Positions 19,179 through 27,328 of a DNA stretch of 64,000 nt are shown here, in pieces (positions within the stretch are counted from its first letter, which is position 1; every line of letters starts with the position of its first letter). The position numbers and the translations under genes were made by a program. The notes under the pieces were generated by a model. It ran no database searches and was not told the origin of the DNA. It saw only the letters and a list, made by a program, of their open reading frames with translations. The stretch comes from an uncultured Devosia sp. (GTDB lineage: Bacteria > Pseudomonadota > Alphaproteobacteria > Rhizobiales > Devosiaceae). The stretch lies in assembly GCF_913055165.1 (NCBI RefSeq), contig NZ_CAJXJS010000012.1, forward strand, positions 1-64,000, in the 5' to 3' direction.

Positions 19179-20702
19179 ATGGCGCGGGACGGCGCATTTG
19201 ATGATCGGTTCAAGGCCGCGCTAGAGGCGGCGGGGTTGAGGCTGACTGCGGACGAGGCAGCGGGTGTGGAAAAGCTTGCTGCGTGGATGCATGACGGGCT
19301 CGCTGCCCAGGAGCATCCGCAAGGTCTTGCCCGGCCTGACGAGGCCATCTGTGATCTCGACATATTCGCGCTGGGTGCGCGCCTTCGCGAAGGGCGGCTC
19401 TCCGCACTCGAATTGACGCGCGCCACATTGGCCCGCATTGCTGCGCGGGACCCGGTCTATCTCAGTTTCTATCGTGTGCTGGAAGAAAGTGCGCTGGCGG
19501 AGGCCGCGCAAGCAGACAGCGAACTCGCCGAAGGTCTGGACCGTGGGCCACTCCATGGCATCCCCGTGGGCATCAAAGACCTGATCGATGTCGCAGGCGT
19601 GCCCACGACGGCCAATGCGCCGGGCCGGGCCGATGTAACTGCCAAGAACGACGCCGAGGTGGTTCACCGCCTGCGCGAGGCGGGTGCCATCATTATCGGC
19701 AAGCTCGCGACCTATGAATGGGCCACGGTCGGACCGGACAAGAACGGGCTGTTTCCGCCGGCACGAAATCCCTGGAATCCCGAGCATATTACCGGCGGCT
19801 CCTCCTCGGGCTGCGCCGCTGCCGTTGCCGGCGGGTTGATCCGCACTTCGATCGGCACCGATACCGGCGGCTCGGTGCGCGGGCCGAGCTTCTACTGCGG
19901 CACTGTGGGTCTCAAGCCCACCTATGGCACTGTGTCGACCCATGGCGTACTCGACCTGGCACCCAGCCTCGATCATGTCGGTACGGTCAGCGCAACTGTC
20001 GCCGAGGCCGCGCTGACCCTGGATGTCCTCGGTGGTCGGGTGGGCCAGCAAGCGGCGTGTTCGCGCATCGGGGAAGCCCTATCCGGCTTACGGGTCGGCT
20101 ATGCCCGCAACTGGTTTGTGCACGATCCCCAGGCCATGCCCGAAGTCGCCGCGGCAATCGACACCGCCATATCGGTGCTGTCGCAGCTTGGCGCTGTGGT
20201 AAACGAAGTGGAGATGCCCGACTATGCGGGTGTGGAAGTGGCGGTGGCGGCGATACTGCATGCGGAAAGCTTCAGGCTGCATGCCGATGGTCTGCGTGAT
20301 AACCCCGAGGCCTATGGGCGCCGCGCCTATCTCAGTCTGGCGGCCGGCCTGGCGCTCACAGACGCCGAAGTGACCAGGGCGCGTGATGCTGGCGAGGCCT
20401 TCCGAGCCACCGTCGATGGGCTGCTGGACCGGCACGACGTGCTGATTACCGTGGGCGCGCTGACCACGGCCTTGCCCGTTGCGCCCTTCGAGAAAGAAGC
20501 CGTGTGGACGCCCATGCGCACCATCGGCTTCAACGTGTCCGGCCACCCGGTGCTGGCGGTGCCGATCGGGTTTCACCAAGGCCTGCCCATCGGCATGCAG
20601 ATCATCGGACGGCATCACGATGAAGCCCGGATCGTCCAAGTCGGCCACGCCTATGAGCGGGCCACCGACACCAGCCTGCAAAGACCACCCGTGCCGCGAT
20701 GA
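19179..20702 (+). CDS. Amidase-signature family amidase
   Basis: GIPVGIKDLIDVAGVPTTANA and GGSSSGCAAAVAGGLIRTSIGTDTGGSVRGP amidase signature. Confidence 0.9.
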   Translation: MARDGAFDDRFKAALEAAGLRLTADEAAGVEKLAAWMHDGLAAQEHPQGLARPDEAICDLDIFALGARLREGRLSALELTRATLARIAARDPVYLSFYRVLEESALAEAAQADSELAEGLDRGPLHGIPVGIKDLIDVAGVPTTANAPGRADVTAKNDAEVVHRLREAGAIIIGKLATYEWATVGPDKNGLFPPARNPWNPEHITGGSSSGCAAAVAGGLIRTSIGTDTGGSVRGPSFYCGTVGLKPTYGTVSTHGVLDLAPSLDHVGTVSATVAEAALTLDVLGGRVGQQAACSRIGEALSGLRVGYARNWFVHDPQAMPEVAAAIDTAISVLSQLGAVVNEVEMPDYAGVEVAVAAILHAESFRLHADGLRDNPEAYGRRAYLSLAAGLALTDAEVTRARDAGEAFRATVDGLLDRHDVLITVGALTTALPVAPFEKEAVWTPMRTIGFNVSGHPVLAVPIGFHQGLPIGMQIIGRHHDEARIVQVGHAYERATDTSLQRPPVPR

Positions 20703-20745
20703 TGCGGCCAAACCTCGCGTTCAAACGCGCTTTGGAACTATTTGC

Positions 20746-20759
20746 TGCATACGTATGCG
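20746..20759. promoter_or_regulatory. LacI-type operator, copy 3
   Basis: TGCATACGTATGCG, 33 bp upstream of the HisD-family gene. Confidence 0.72.
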
Positions 20760-20792
20760 GCTTCTTGAAAACACTATCGAGGGGAGCCACCC

Positions 20793-22121
20793 ATGCCAAT
20801 CTGGCTGAAGCGCGGTAAGGATGTCGAAGAGCGGGCGGAGGCGGATCGTCAAGTCCGGGCAACCGTTGAAACCATCCTGGCCGATATCGAAAAGCGCGGT
20901 GACGAGGCGGTGCGCGAGCTCTCGCTCAAGTTCGACAAATGGGACCGCAACGACTTCCGGCTAAGCCCGGCGGAAATCGACGCCTGCAAGGCGCAGCTGA
21001 CTGACCAGGATCTCGCCGATATCGAATTTGCCCAGACCCAGGTGCGCAATTTTGCGCAAAAGCAGAAGGACACGATGCTCGAGCTCAGCGTCGAGACCCT
21101 GCCGGGCGTGACGCTGGGGCACCGGCATGTGCCCATCAATGCCGTGGGTTGCTATGTGCCGGGCGGCAAATATCCGCTGCTTGCTTCGGCGCATATGTCG
21201 GTTCTGACTGCCAAGGTGGCTGGCTGTCCGCGTGTCATCACCTGCGCGCCCCCCTTCAATGGCAAGCCGGCGACGGCGATCGTTGCTGCGCAGGCCATGG
21301 CAGGGGCCGACGAAATCTATGTGCTGGGCGGCATTCAGGCGATTGGCGCCATGGCCATCGGCACCGAAAGCATTGAGCCGGTCGATATGCTGGTGGGACC
21401 CGGGAACGCTTTTGTGGCTGAGGCCAAGCGGCAGCTTTATGGGCGCGTCGGCATCGACCTCTTTGCCGGTCCGACCGAGACGCTGGTGATCGCCGACGAA
21501 ACCGTGGATGGCGAGCTATGCGCCACGGACCTGCTCGGACAGGCCGAGCACGGCCCCAATTCGCCCGCTATCCTGCTGACCAATTCGGAGAAACTGGCCC
21601 GCGACACCATGGCCGAGATCGAGCGCCTGCTCGACATTCTTCCCACAGCCGATCTGGCGCGGAAATCCTGGGAGGACTATGGCGAAATCATTGTCTGCGA
21701 GAGCTACGAGGAGATGCTGGTCGAGGCTGACCGCATCGCGTCCGAGCATGTGCAGGTGATGACCGACCGCGATATGTGGTTCCGGGACAACATGACCAAT
21801 TTCGGCGCTCTGTTCCTGGGCCCACGCACCAATGTGGCCTATGGCGACAAGGTGATCGGCACGAACCACACCCTCCCGACCATGAAGGCAGCGCGCTATA
21901 CCGGCGGGCTATGGGTGGGCAAATTCCTCAAGACCTGCACTTGGCAAAGCGTCAGCACCGACGCTGCTTCGGCGATGATCGGTGAGTATGGTTCGCGGCT
22001 CTCCATGCTCGAAGGCTTTGTCGGCCATGCCGAACAGGCCAATATTCGCGTTCGGCGCTATGGCCGCCGCAACGTGCCCTATGGTACGGCTGCGACCCCG
22101 GCCAGAAAAAGCGATCACTAA
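20793..22121 (+). CDS. HisD-family (histidinol/sulfopropanediol dehydrogenase-like) NAD-dependent dehydrogenase
   Basis: [68 protein letters not shown]; not in a his operon. Confidence 0.88.
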   Translation: MPIWLKRGKDVEERAEADRQVRATVETILADIEKRGDEAVRELSLKFDKWDRNDFRLSPAEIDACKAQLTDQDLADIEFAQTQVRNFAQKQKDTMLELSVETLPGVTLGHRHVPINAVGCYVPGGKYPLLASAHMSVLTAKVAGCPRVITCAPPFNGKPATAIVAAQAMAGADEIYVLGGIQAIGAMAIGTESIEPVDMLVGPGNAFVAEAKRQLYGRVGIDLFAGPTETLVIADETVDGELCATDLLGQAEHGPNSPAILLTNSEKLARDTMAEIERLLDILPTADLARKSWEDYGEIIVCESYEEMLVEADRIASEHVQVMTDRDMWFRDNMTNFGALFLGPRTNVAYGDKVIGTNHTLPTMKAARYTGGLWVGKFLKTCTWQSVSTDAASAMIGEYGSRLSMLEGFVGHAEQANIRVRRYGRRNVPYGTAATPARKSDH

Positions 22122-22122
22122 C

Positions 22123-22887
22123 ATGACCCTGCCCAAGACCCCCAGCTTTCGCCTCGACGGCAGGCGCGCCCTGGTGACCGGTGGCACGCGGGGCATCGGG
22201 TTGGGGGCTTCGGTGGCACTGGCGGAGGCCGGCGCCCATGTCACAGTGGCGGCGCGGACGGCCGCGGATGTGGAGAAGGTAGTCAACGAGATGGCCGCGG
22301 CGGGACATGCGGTGGAGGGCGTGGCGCTCGACATAACCGATTTGGACGGCGTCAAAGCCTTCGTCGAGGACAGCGCGCCTTTCGACATCCTCGTCAATTC
22401 GGCCGGGACTGGGCGGCACAGCAATCTCGCCATGATCACGCCTGCGGACTATCAGGCCGTCATGCAGCTTAATCTTGCCGCTACGCTTTTTGTCACCCAG
22501 GCAGTGGTCGGCAAATTGCAGGCAGCGGGACTGGGCGGGTCGGTCATCAACGTCTCCTCGCAAATGGGCCATGTCGGCGGGCCTGACCGCGCCGTCTATG
22601 CGGCCAGCAAACATGCTGTTGAAGGTCTGACAAAAGCCTTGGCCATTGAGCTCGGGGCCAGCAATATTCGGGTCAATACGGTCTGCCCGACCTTTATCGA
22701 GACCGAATTGACGGCCAAGAACCTCAGCGACCCCGATTTCCGTGCCTGGGTCTTGTCCAAGATCAAACTGGGGCGGCTCGGGCGGGTGGAGGATATCATG
22801 GGGCCGATCGTATTTCTGGCTTCCGACGCGGCGGCGCTGATTACCGGCACCGCCCTCCTGGTGGATGGCGGATGGACAGCGGAGTAA
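22123..22887 (+). CDS. Short-chain dehydrogenase/reductase
   Basis: TGGTRGIGLGASVALAEAGA, NVSSQMGHVGGPDRAVYAASKHAVEG; start trimmed to ATG 22123. Confidence 0.92.
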   Translation: MTLPKTPSFRLDGRRALVTGGTRGIGLGASVALAEAGAHVTVAARTAADVEKVVNEMAAAGHAVEGVALDITDLDGVKAFVEDSAPFDILVNSAGTGRHSNLAMITPADYQAVMQLNLAATLFVTQAVVGKLQAAGLGGSVINVSSQMGHVGGPDRAVYAASKHAVEGLTKALAIELGASNIRVNTVCPTFIETELTAKNLSDPDFRAWVLSKIKLGRLGRVEDIMGPIVFLASDAAALITGTALLVDGGWTAE

Positions 22888-23942
22888 AAAAGCCGGGAGT
22901 GACCTCGTCGGAAGTTGCGCGGCGCGCCGGTGTCTCGCAGTCCGCAGTCTCCCGCACATTTACCCCCGGCGCCTCTATCTCCCCCAAGACCCGCGCCAAG
23001 GTCATGGATGCAGCCAAGGAACTGGGCTACCGGCCCAATGCCATTGCACGATCACTGATCACCAATCGCTCCCGCATCATTGCGGTCGTGATGGCTTATC
23101 TCGAAAATCTGTTCTATCCGGACGTGCTTGAGGAACTTGGCCGGCTGTTGGCCAAGGAGAATTATCGCCTGCTCCTGTTTACCGGACAGATGGATCGCGA
23201 TAGCGATCCAGTGTTCGACCAGTTGATGCAATATAGGGTCGACGGCATCATTCTGGCTTCGACGACCCTGTCTTCGCACCTCTCCGAAGAGTGTGCCACG
23301 GCGGGAATTCCGGTGGTGCTGTTCAACCGAACCACCGAGCGCGACGCGGTCTCCAGCGTCACCACCAGCAACCGCGAAGGGGGCCGGCGGATCGCCGAGT
23401 TCCTGCTCGCGGGCGGTCACAAGCGCTTCGGATACATCTCGGGCATCGAAAGCTCCTCCACCAATCGCGATCGCTTCGCCGGCTACCGGGAGGCTCTGGC
23501 GGCGGCGGGCCACGACGATATTGTCGTTGGCGTGGGCAACTACAACCGGACCGAAGCCGAAGTGGCGGTGCGGCAGATGCTGGGCCGGTCTGACAGGCCA
23601 GATGCGATCTTTGTCGCCAACGACCATATGGCCGTCGCGGTGATGGATGTGGCCCGCTACGAATTCGGGCTCAATATTCCAGAGGACCTCTCCATTGTCG
23701 GCTATGACGATGTCGGCCCGGCCCGTTGGACCTCCTATGGCATCACGACCATGAGCCAGCCGCTCAAGCGCATGGTGGAAGCCACGGTGGGCATGCTGAT
23801 GGGGCAGATCGCTTCCGGCGAAATCGAAGCCGAGCACCGCATCCTCAACGGCGAACTGGTGGTGCGGACCTCCGCGCGCCTGCCCAAGACCGGCATCGTC
23901 GAAGCCGACGGCCGGCGCATCTACAAACCCAGCAAAGCCTGA
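22872..23942 (+). CDS. LacI family transcriptional regulator (candidate owner of the TGCATACGWATGCA operators)
   Basis: VTSSEVARRAGVSQSAVSRTFTPGASISPKTRAKVMDAAKELGYRPN HTH; overlaps the SDR gene by 16 bp. Confidence 0.92.
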   Translation: MDSGVKKPGVTSSEVARRAGVSQSAVSRTFTPGASISPKTRAKVMDAAKELGYRPNAIARSLITNRSRIIAVVMAYLENLFYPDVLEELGRLLAKENYRLLLFTGQMDRDSDPVFDQLMQYRVDGIILASTTLSSHLSEECATAGIPVVLFNRTTERDAVSSVTTSNREGGRRIAEFLLAGGHKRFGYISGIESSSTNRDRFAGYREALAAAGHDDIVVGVGNYNRTEAEVAVRQMLGRSDRPDAIFVANDHMAVAVMDVARYEFGLNIPEDLSIVGYDDVGPARWTSYGITTMSQPLKRMVEATVGMLMGQIASGEIEAEHRILNGELVVRTSARLPKTGIVEADGRRIYKPSKA

Positions 23943-23989
23943 CGAAAATGCATGAAAAGAACATCGCTTTGCCACATCTGAAACCCATA

Positions 23990-24017
23990 TTGCATACGAA
24001 TGCAAAAATGCTATCCT
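23990..24017 (+). promoter_or_regulatory. LacI-type operator, copy 4 (23991-24004), overlapping a candidate promoter
   Basis: TTGCATACGAATGCAA; -35 TTGCAT, 16-bp spacer, -10 TATCCT, upstream of the bicupin gene. Confidence 0.75.
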
Positions 24018-24039
24018 GCCTCGCGAAAGGGGATAAATC

Positions 24040-25083
24040 ATGACCCAGAAGACCTGGACCCAAGCCGAAATGGAAAGGCGCCTGGTGCGCTATGCAGACC
24101 TGAAGGGGCTGCGCAACGCCTTCATCGACGCCCGCACGCCGGGTTCGGACCGCAAGGAGAATTTCACCATCATCGGGCCGGGCGTGTCGGAGAACCCGGC
24201 ACAGGTGGTGCATATCCCCGAGGCCCACGGCTTCAATGTCGGTGCGGCGCGCCAGCCTTATGGTTGCACCAATTCCCAGCACAGCCATCTCACCGCCGAG
24301 ACCTTCGTGGTGCATACCGGCAAGTGGCGCTTTGTCTTTGGTCCGGACAAGAGCGACGGCTATATCGATGTTGAACCGGGCGATGTGGCGACCGTGCCGA
24401 CGCACATGTTCCGCGGCTTTGAAAAGCTCGACGAGGGCACGGGCTTCCTCTTCGTGGTGCTTGGCCATGACGACCCCGGCAAGGTGGTCTGGGCGCCCAG
24501 CGTCTTCAAGATGGCCGAGGATTTTGGCCTGAAACTGCTCAAGGGCGGCAAGCTGATCGACACGACCCTGGGCGAGAAGGTGCCAGAAGGCGCCGAACTG
24601 GAGCAGCCCCCGAGTGCCGAAAAGCTCAAGGAACTGGCGACTCCACCCATGGCCGAACTGGCCAAATATGCCATCAAGTCCAGGGACATAAAGGGTGATC
24701 CCAACTCGCCGCTGGCGGGTCCGGGCGTAGAGGAAGCGGGCGTCATCGGCGACATTGACGGCCAGGACGGCATCAAGGCCGGGCCGATCATCGGGCACTG
24801 GAAGCACGACTTTACCTTGCGCCGCCTCAAGCTCGAGACGGGTGCAACCATTCCGGCCCATGCACGCGCCGAGCAGGAGGTGATCTTCGTCCAGTCCGGC
24901 ACGCTGGAATTTTCCTGGGATGGCGGCAGGCTGATCATGGGGGCCGGCGATACACTGACCGTGCCCGTCGGGCTGATGCATGGCTTCCGCAATCCGGCTT
25001 CGGCCGACGCCATCGCCTTCGTCATTCGTGGTGCGGCGTCGCCGGCAGCGCCGGTGTTTGCGGCAGCGCAGGCGGCGGAGTAG
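24040..25083 (+). CDS. Bicupin protein
   Basis: Two cupin-like modules (NSQHSHLTAETFVVHTGKWRFVFG; IPAHARAEQEVIFVQSGTLEFSW...VPVGLMHGFRN). Confidence 0.8.
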   Translation: MTQKTWTQAEMERRLVRYADLKGLRNAFIDARTPGSDRKENFTIIGPGVSENPAQVVHIPEAHGFNVGAARQPYGCTNSQHSHLTAETFVVHTGKWRFVFGPDKSDGYIDVEPGDVATVPTHMFRGFEKLDEGTGFLFVVLGHDDPGKVVWAPSVFKMAEDFGLKLLKGGKLIDTTLGEKVPEGAELEQPPSAEKLKELATPPMAELAKYAIKSRDIKGDPNSPLAGPGVEEAGVIGDIDGQDGIKAGPIIGHWKHDFTLRRLKLETGATIPAHARAEQEVIFVQSGTLEFSWDGGRLIMGAGDTLTVPVGLMHGFRNPASADAIAFVIRGAASPAAPVFAAAQAAE

Positions 25084-25089
25084 CGCGAG

Positions 25090-25809
25090 GTGACGGAAAA
25101 GAGACCCAATCCCACCATTTCGCCGCAGACGCTTGCCGCACTGCGCCAGGCTGATACGCCGACTGTGTGCAATGCGCTGGAGCATGTCATGGGTGGGCGG
25201 ACGGCGGAGGGGTTCACCAAGTTTCCGGTGGTCTGCGCCGATCCAAGCCTGCCGCCGGTGGTAGGATTTGCTCGTACAGCCAAGATACGGGCCTCGTCGC
25301 CGGCGCAGAAGCCGGCGGCCGAAGTGCGGGCGCTGCGGATGCAGTATTATGAATATGTTTCGGCGGGCGAGGGGCCGAATGTGGCGGTGATCGAGGACAC
25401 CGATTGGCCCCATGTCATCGGTGGTTTCTGGGGCGAAGTGCAGGTCGCCCAGCACAAGGGCCTCGGTGTTGCCGGAACGCTGACCAATGGTGTGTTGCGT
25501 GACCTGGGCATGCTGGACGAGGGCTATCAGGTGATTGCGGGGGCCGTGGGGCCCAGCCACGCCTTCGTGCATGTGACGGAACTGGATTGCCCGGTGACGG
25601 TGTTCGGTATGAGCGTGCGGCCGGGCGATCTCATCCATGCCGACCGGCATGGCGCCGTCGTCATTCCGGCGGAGCATATCGAGCGCATGGCCTGGGCCAT
25701 CGACGTGGTGATGCGCAAGGAAGTGCCGATATTGTCGGCGGCGCGGGCACCCGGGTTTACGGTCGAAAAGCTGCGGGCTGCCTGGGCCAAGGCGGATAAG
25801 GTCAGCTAG
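25090..25809 (+). CDS. RraA-like / 4-hydroxy-4-methyl-2-oxoglutarate aldolase family protein
   Basis: GLGVAGTLTNGVLRDLGML, VRPGDLIHADRHGAVVIP typical of the RraA/HMG aldolase fold. Confidence 0.82.
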   Translation: MTEKRPNPTISPQTLAALRQADTPTVCNALEHVMGGRTAEGFTKFPVVCADPSLPPVVGFARTAKIRASSPAQKPAAEVRALRMQYYEYVSAGEGPNVAVIEDTDWPHVIGGFWGEVQVAQHKGLGVAGTLTNGVLRDLGMLDEGYQVIAGAVGPSHAFVHVTELDCPVTVFGMSVRPGDLIHADRHGAVVIPAEHIERMAWAIDVVMRKEVPILSAARAPGFTVEKLRAAWAKADKVS

Positions 25810-25834
25810 CGCAATAGGTTACGAGAAATGACAT

Positions 25835-25860
25835 GGGCCGGTGTTTCCACCGGCCCTTTC
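25835..25860. terminator. Bidirectional terminator between convergent genes
   Basis: GGGCCGGTG-tttc-CACCGGCCC-TTTC. Confidence 0.65.
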
Positions 25861-25861
25861 G

Positions 25862-27163
25862 TTACGCGCTCTTCTTGATCTGCATGCGATCCAGCCGCAG
25901 TTGGGCGGCGCGGCGATGGCCTTCGAGGCCTTCGCTGGCGGATTGGCGGGCTGCCGGCGGGGCGACCTGCTTGACGCCTTCCTCGCTCAGCCATTGGTGG
26001 GTGGCGATCTTGACATAGGCGCCGACCCAGAGGCCGCCGGTATAGCGGCCGGCGCCCATGGTGGGGAGCGTATGATTGGTGCCGGAGCACTTGTCGGAAT
26101 AGACCACGCTGGCCAGTTCGCCGATGAACAAGCTCCCGTAATTCCTCAGCTTTTTGGCAAAGGCATGGGAGTCGGCAGTGTGGACCTGCAGGTGTTCGGC
26201 GGCGATGAGGTCGGAATAGGCGATCATCGCCTCTTCAGTGTCGCAGACGGTGATCTCGCCATAGTTGATCCAGGCTTCGCGGGCGGTGTTGGCGGTCGAG
26301 AGGGTTTCGAGCTGCTTATCGACTTCGATCAGCGTGGCTTCGGCCAGAGCCTGGTCGGTGGTGATGAGGCCAACGCGGGTACGGATGTCGTGCTCGGCCT
26401 GGGCAAGGAGGTCGGTGGCGATCATTTCGGCATCGCCGGTCTTATCCGCGACGACGAAAATCTCAGACGGGCCAGCGAGTTGGTCGATGCCGACGGGGCC
26501 GAAGACTTGGCGCTTGGCCTCGTTGACGAAGGCATTGCCGGGGCCGACGATCTTGTTGACGGCAGGGACCGTCTCGGTGCCATAGGCCATGGCGGCGATG
26601 GCCTGGGCCCCGCCGATGCGGAAAATCCTATCTGCGCCAGACAGATGGCAGCCGGCGATCATGGCCTTGTGGGCATTGGGCGGGAGGCAGGCGATGACCT
26701 CGTCGACGCCGGCAACTTTGGCGGGGACGATGGTCATTATGGGAGCAGATAGAAGGGGATAGCGGCCGCCGGGGACATAGCAGCCGACCCGCTCGATGGG
26801 GATGACGCGATGACCCATATGGACGCCGGGCAGGATCTCGACCTCGAGCGGCAAGATGGTTGAAAGCTGCGCCTGGGCGAATTTGCGGACGTTATCGATG
26901 GCAAATTCGGTGTCCTTGCGGGTCTGCGGATCAAGCTCAGCCAGAGCAGTTTGCCGTTCAGAATCAGTGACTTCGAAGACGTCGAGGTCCGCCTTGTCGA
27001 AGCGGGCGGAGTAGTCCCTGACCGCCTTGTCACCATGGGCGCGGACATTGGCGATGATCTCGCTGACCAGGGCTTCGACCGGTGCGTTGTCGCTTATTGA
27101 GGAGCGCTCGGGCGCCTTGACATAGGTGACACCGGGGAAAGGCGCGGAAACGGGATCGGTCAT
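25862..27163 (-). CDS. HisD-family NAD-dependent dehydrogenase, second paralog
   Basis: [68 protein letters not shown]; start trimmed to ATG 27163. Confidence 0.88.
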   Translation of the reverse strand: MTDPVSAPFPGVTYVKAPERSSISDNAPVEALVSEIIANVRAHGDKAVRDYSARFDKADLDVFEVTDSERQTALAELDPQTRKDTEFAIDNVRKFAQAQLSTILPLEVEILPGVHMGHRVIPIERVGCYVPGGRYPLLSAPIMTIVPAKVAGVDEVIACLPPNAHKAMIAGCHLSGADRIFRIGGAQAIAAMAYGTETVPAVNKIVGPGNAFVNEAKRQVFGPVGIDQLAGPSEIFVVADKTGDAEMIATDLLAQAEHDIRTRVGLITTDQALAEATLIEVDKQLETLSTANTAREAWINYGEITVCDTEEAMIAYSDLIAAEHLQVHTADSHAFAKKLRNYGSLFIGELASVVYSDKCSGTNHTLPTMGAGRYTGGLWVGAYVKIATHQWLSEEGVKQVAPPAARQSASEGLEGHRRAAQLRLDRMQIKKSA

Positions 27164-27250
27164 TGCGTACTCCAGGAGCAGGTCCAGGCTATCGATAATG
27201 AACGCATTCTGAACGGCGTCCGGCGTCTCGACAGCTCTCACTTTCGATCT

Positions 27251-27264
27251 TGCATACGTATTCA
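27251..27264. promoter_or_regulatory. LacI-type operator, copy 5 (one mismatch), in divergent intergenic region
   Basis: TGCATACGTATTCA between the second HisD-family gene (-) and the hydrolase-SnoaL gene (+). Confidence 0.68.
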
Positions 27265-27328
27265 AAATTTGCCAGAGTTTTTTGGTGAAACGAGCCTCGA
27301 TCTTTCGTCGGGGGCACGCGCCGGTGAC

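Noticed and set aside
22872-22887. Frameshift between SDR and LacI genes
   Set aside because: Both proteins are full-length with normal termini; the overlap is ordinary translational coupling
23845-25677. 610-aa minus-strand ORF
   Set aside because: Antisense of the bicupin and RraA-like genes; high-GC shadow frame with no domain motif
20793-27163. HisD-like genes as histidine biosynthesis genes
   Set aside because: No other his genes nearby, two paralogs, catabolic neighbours and a shared operator
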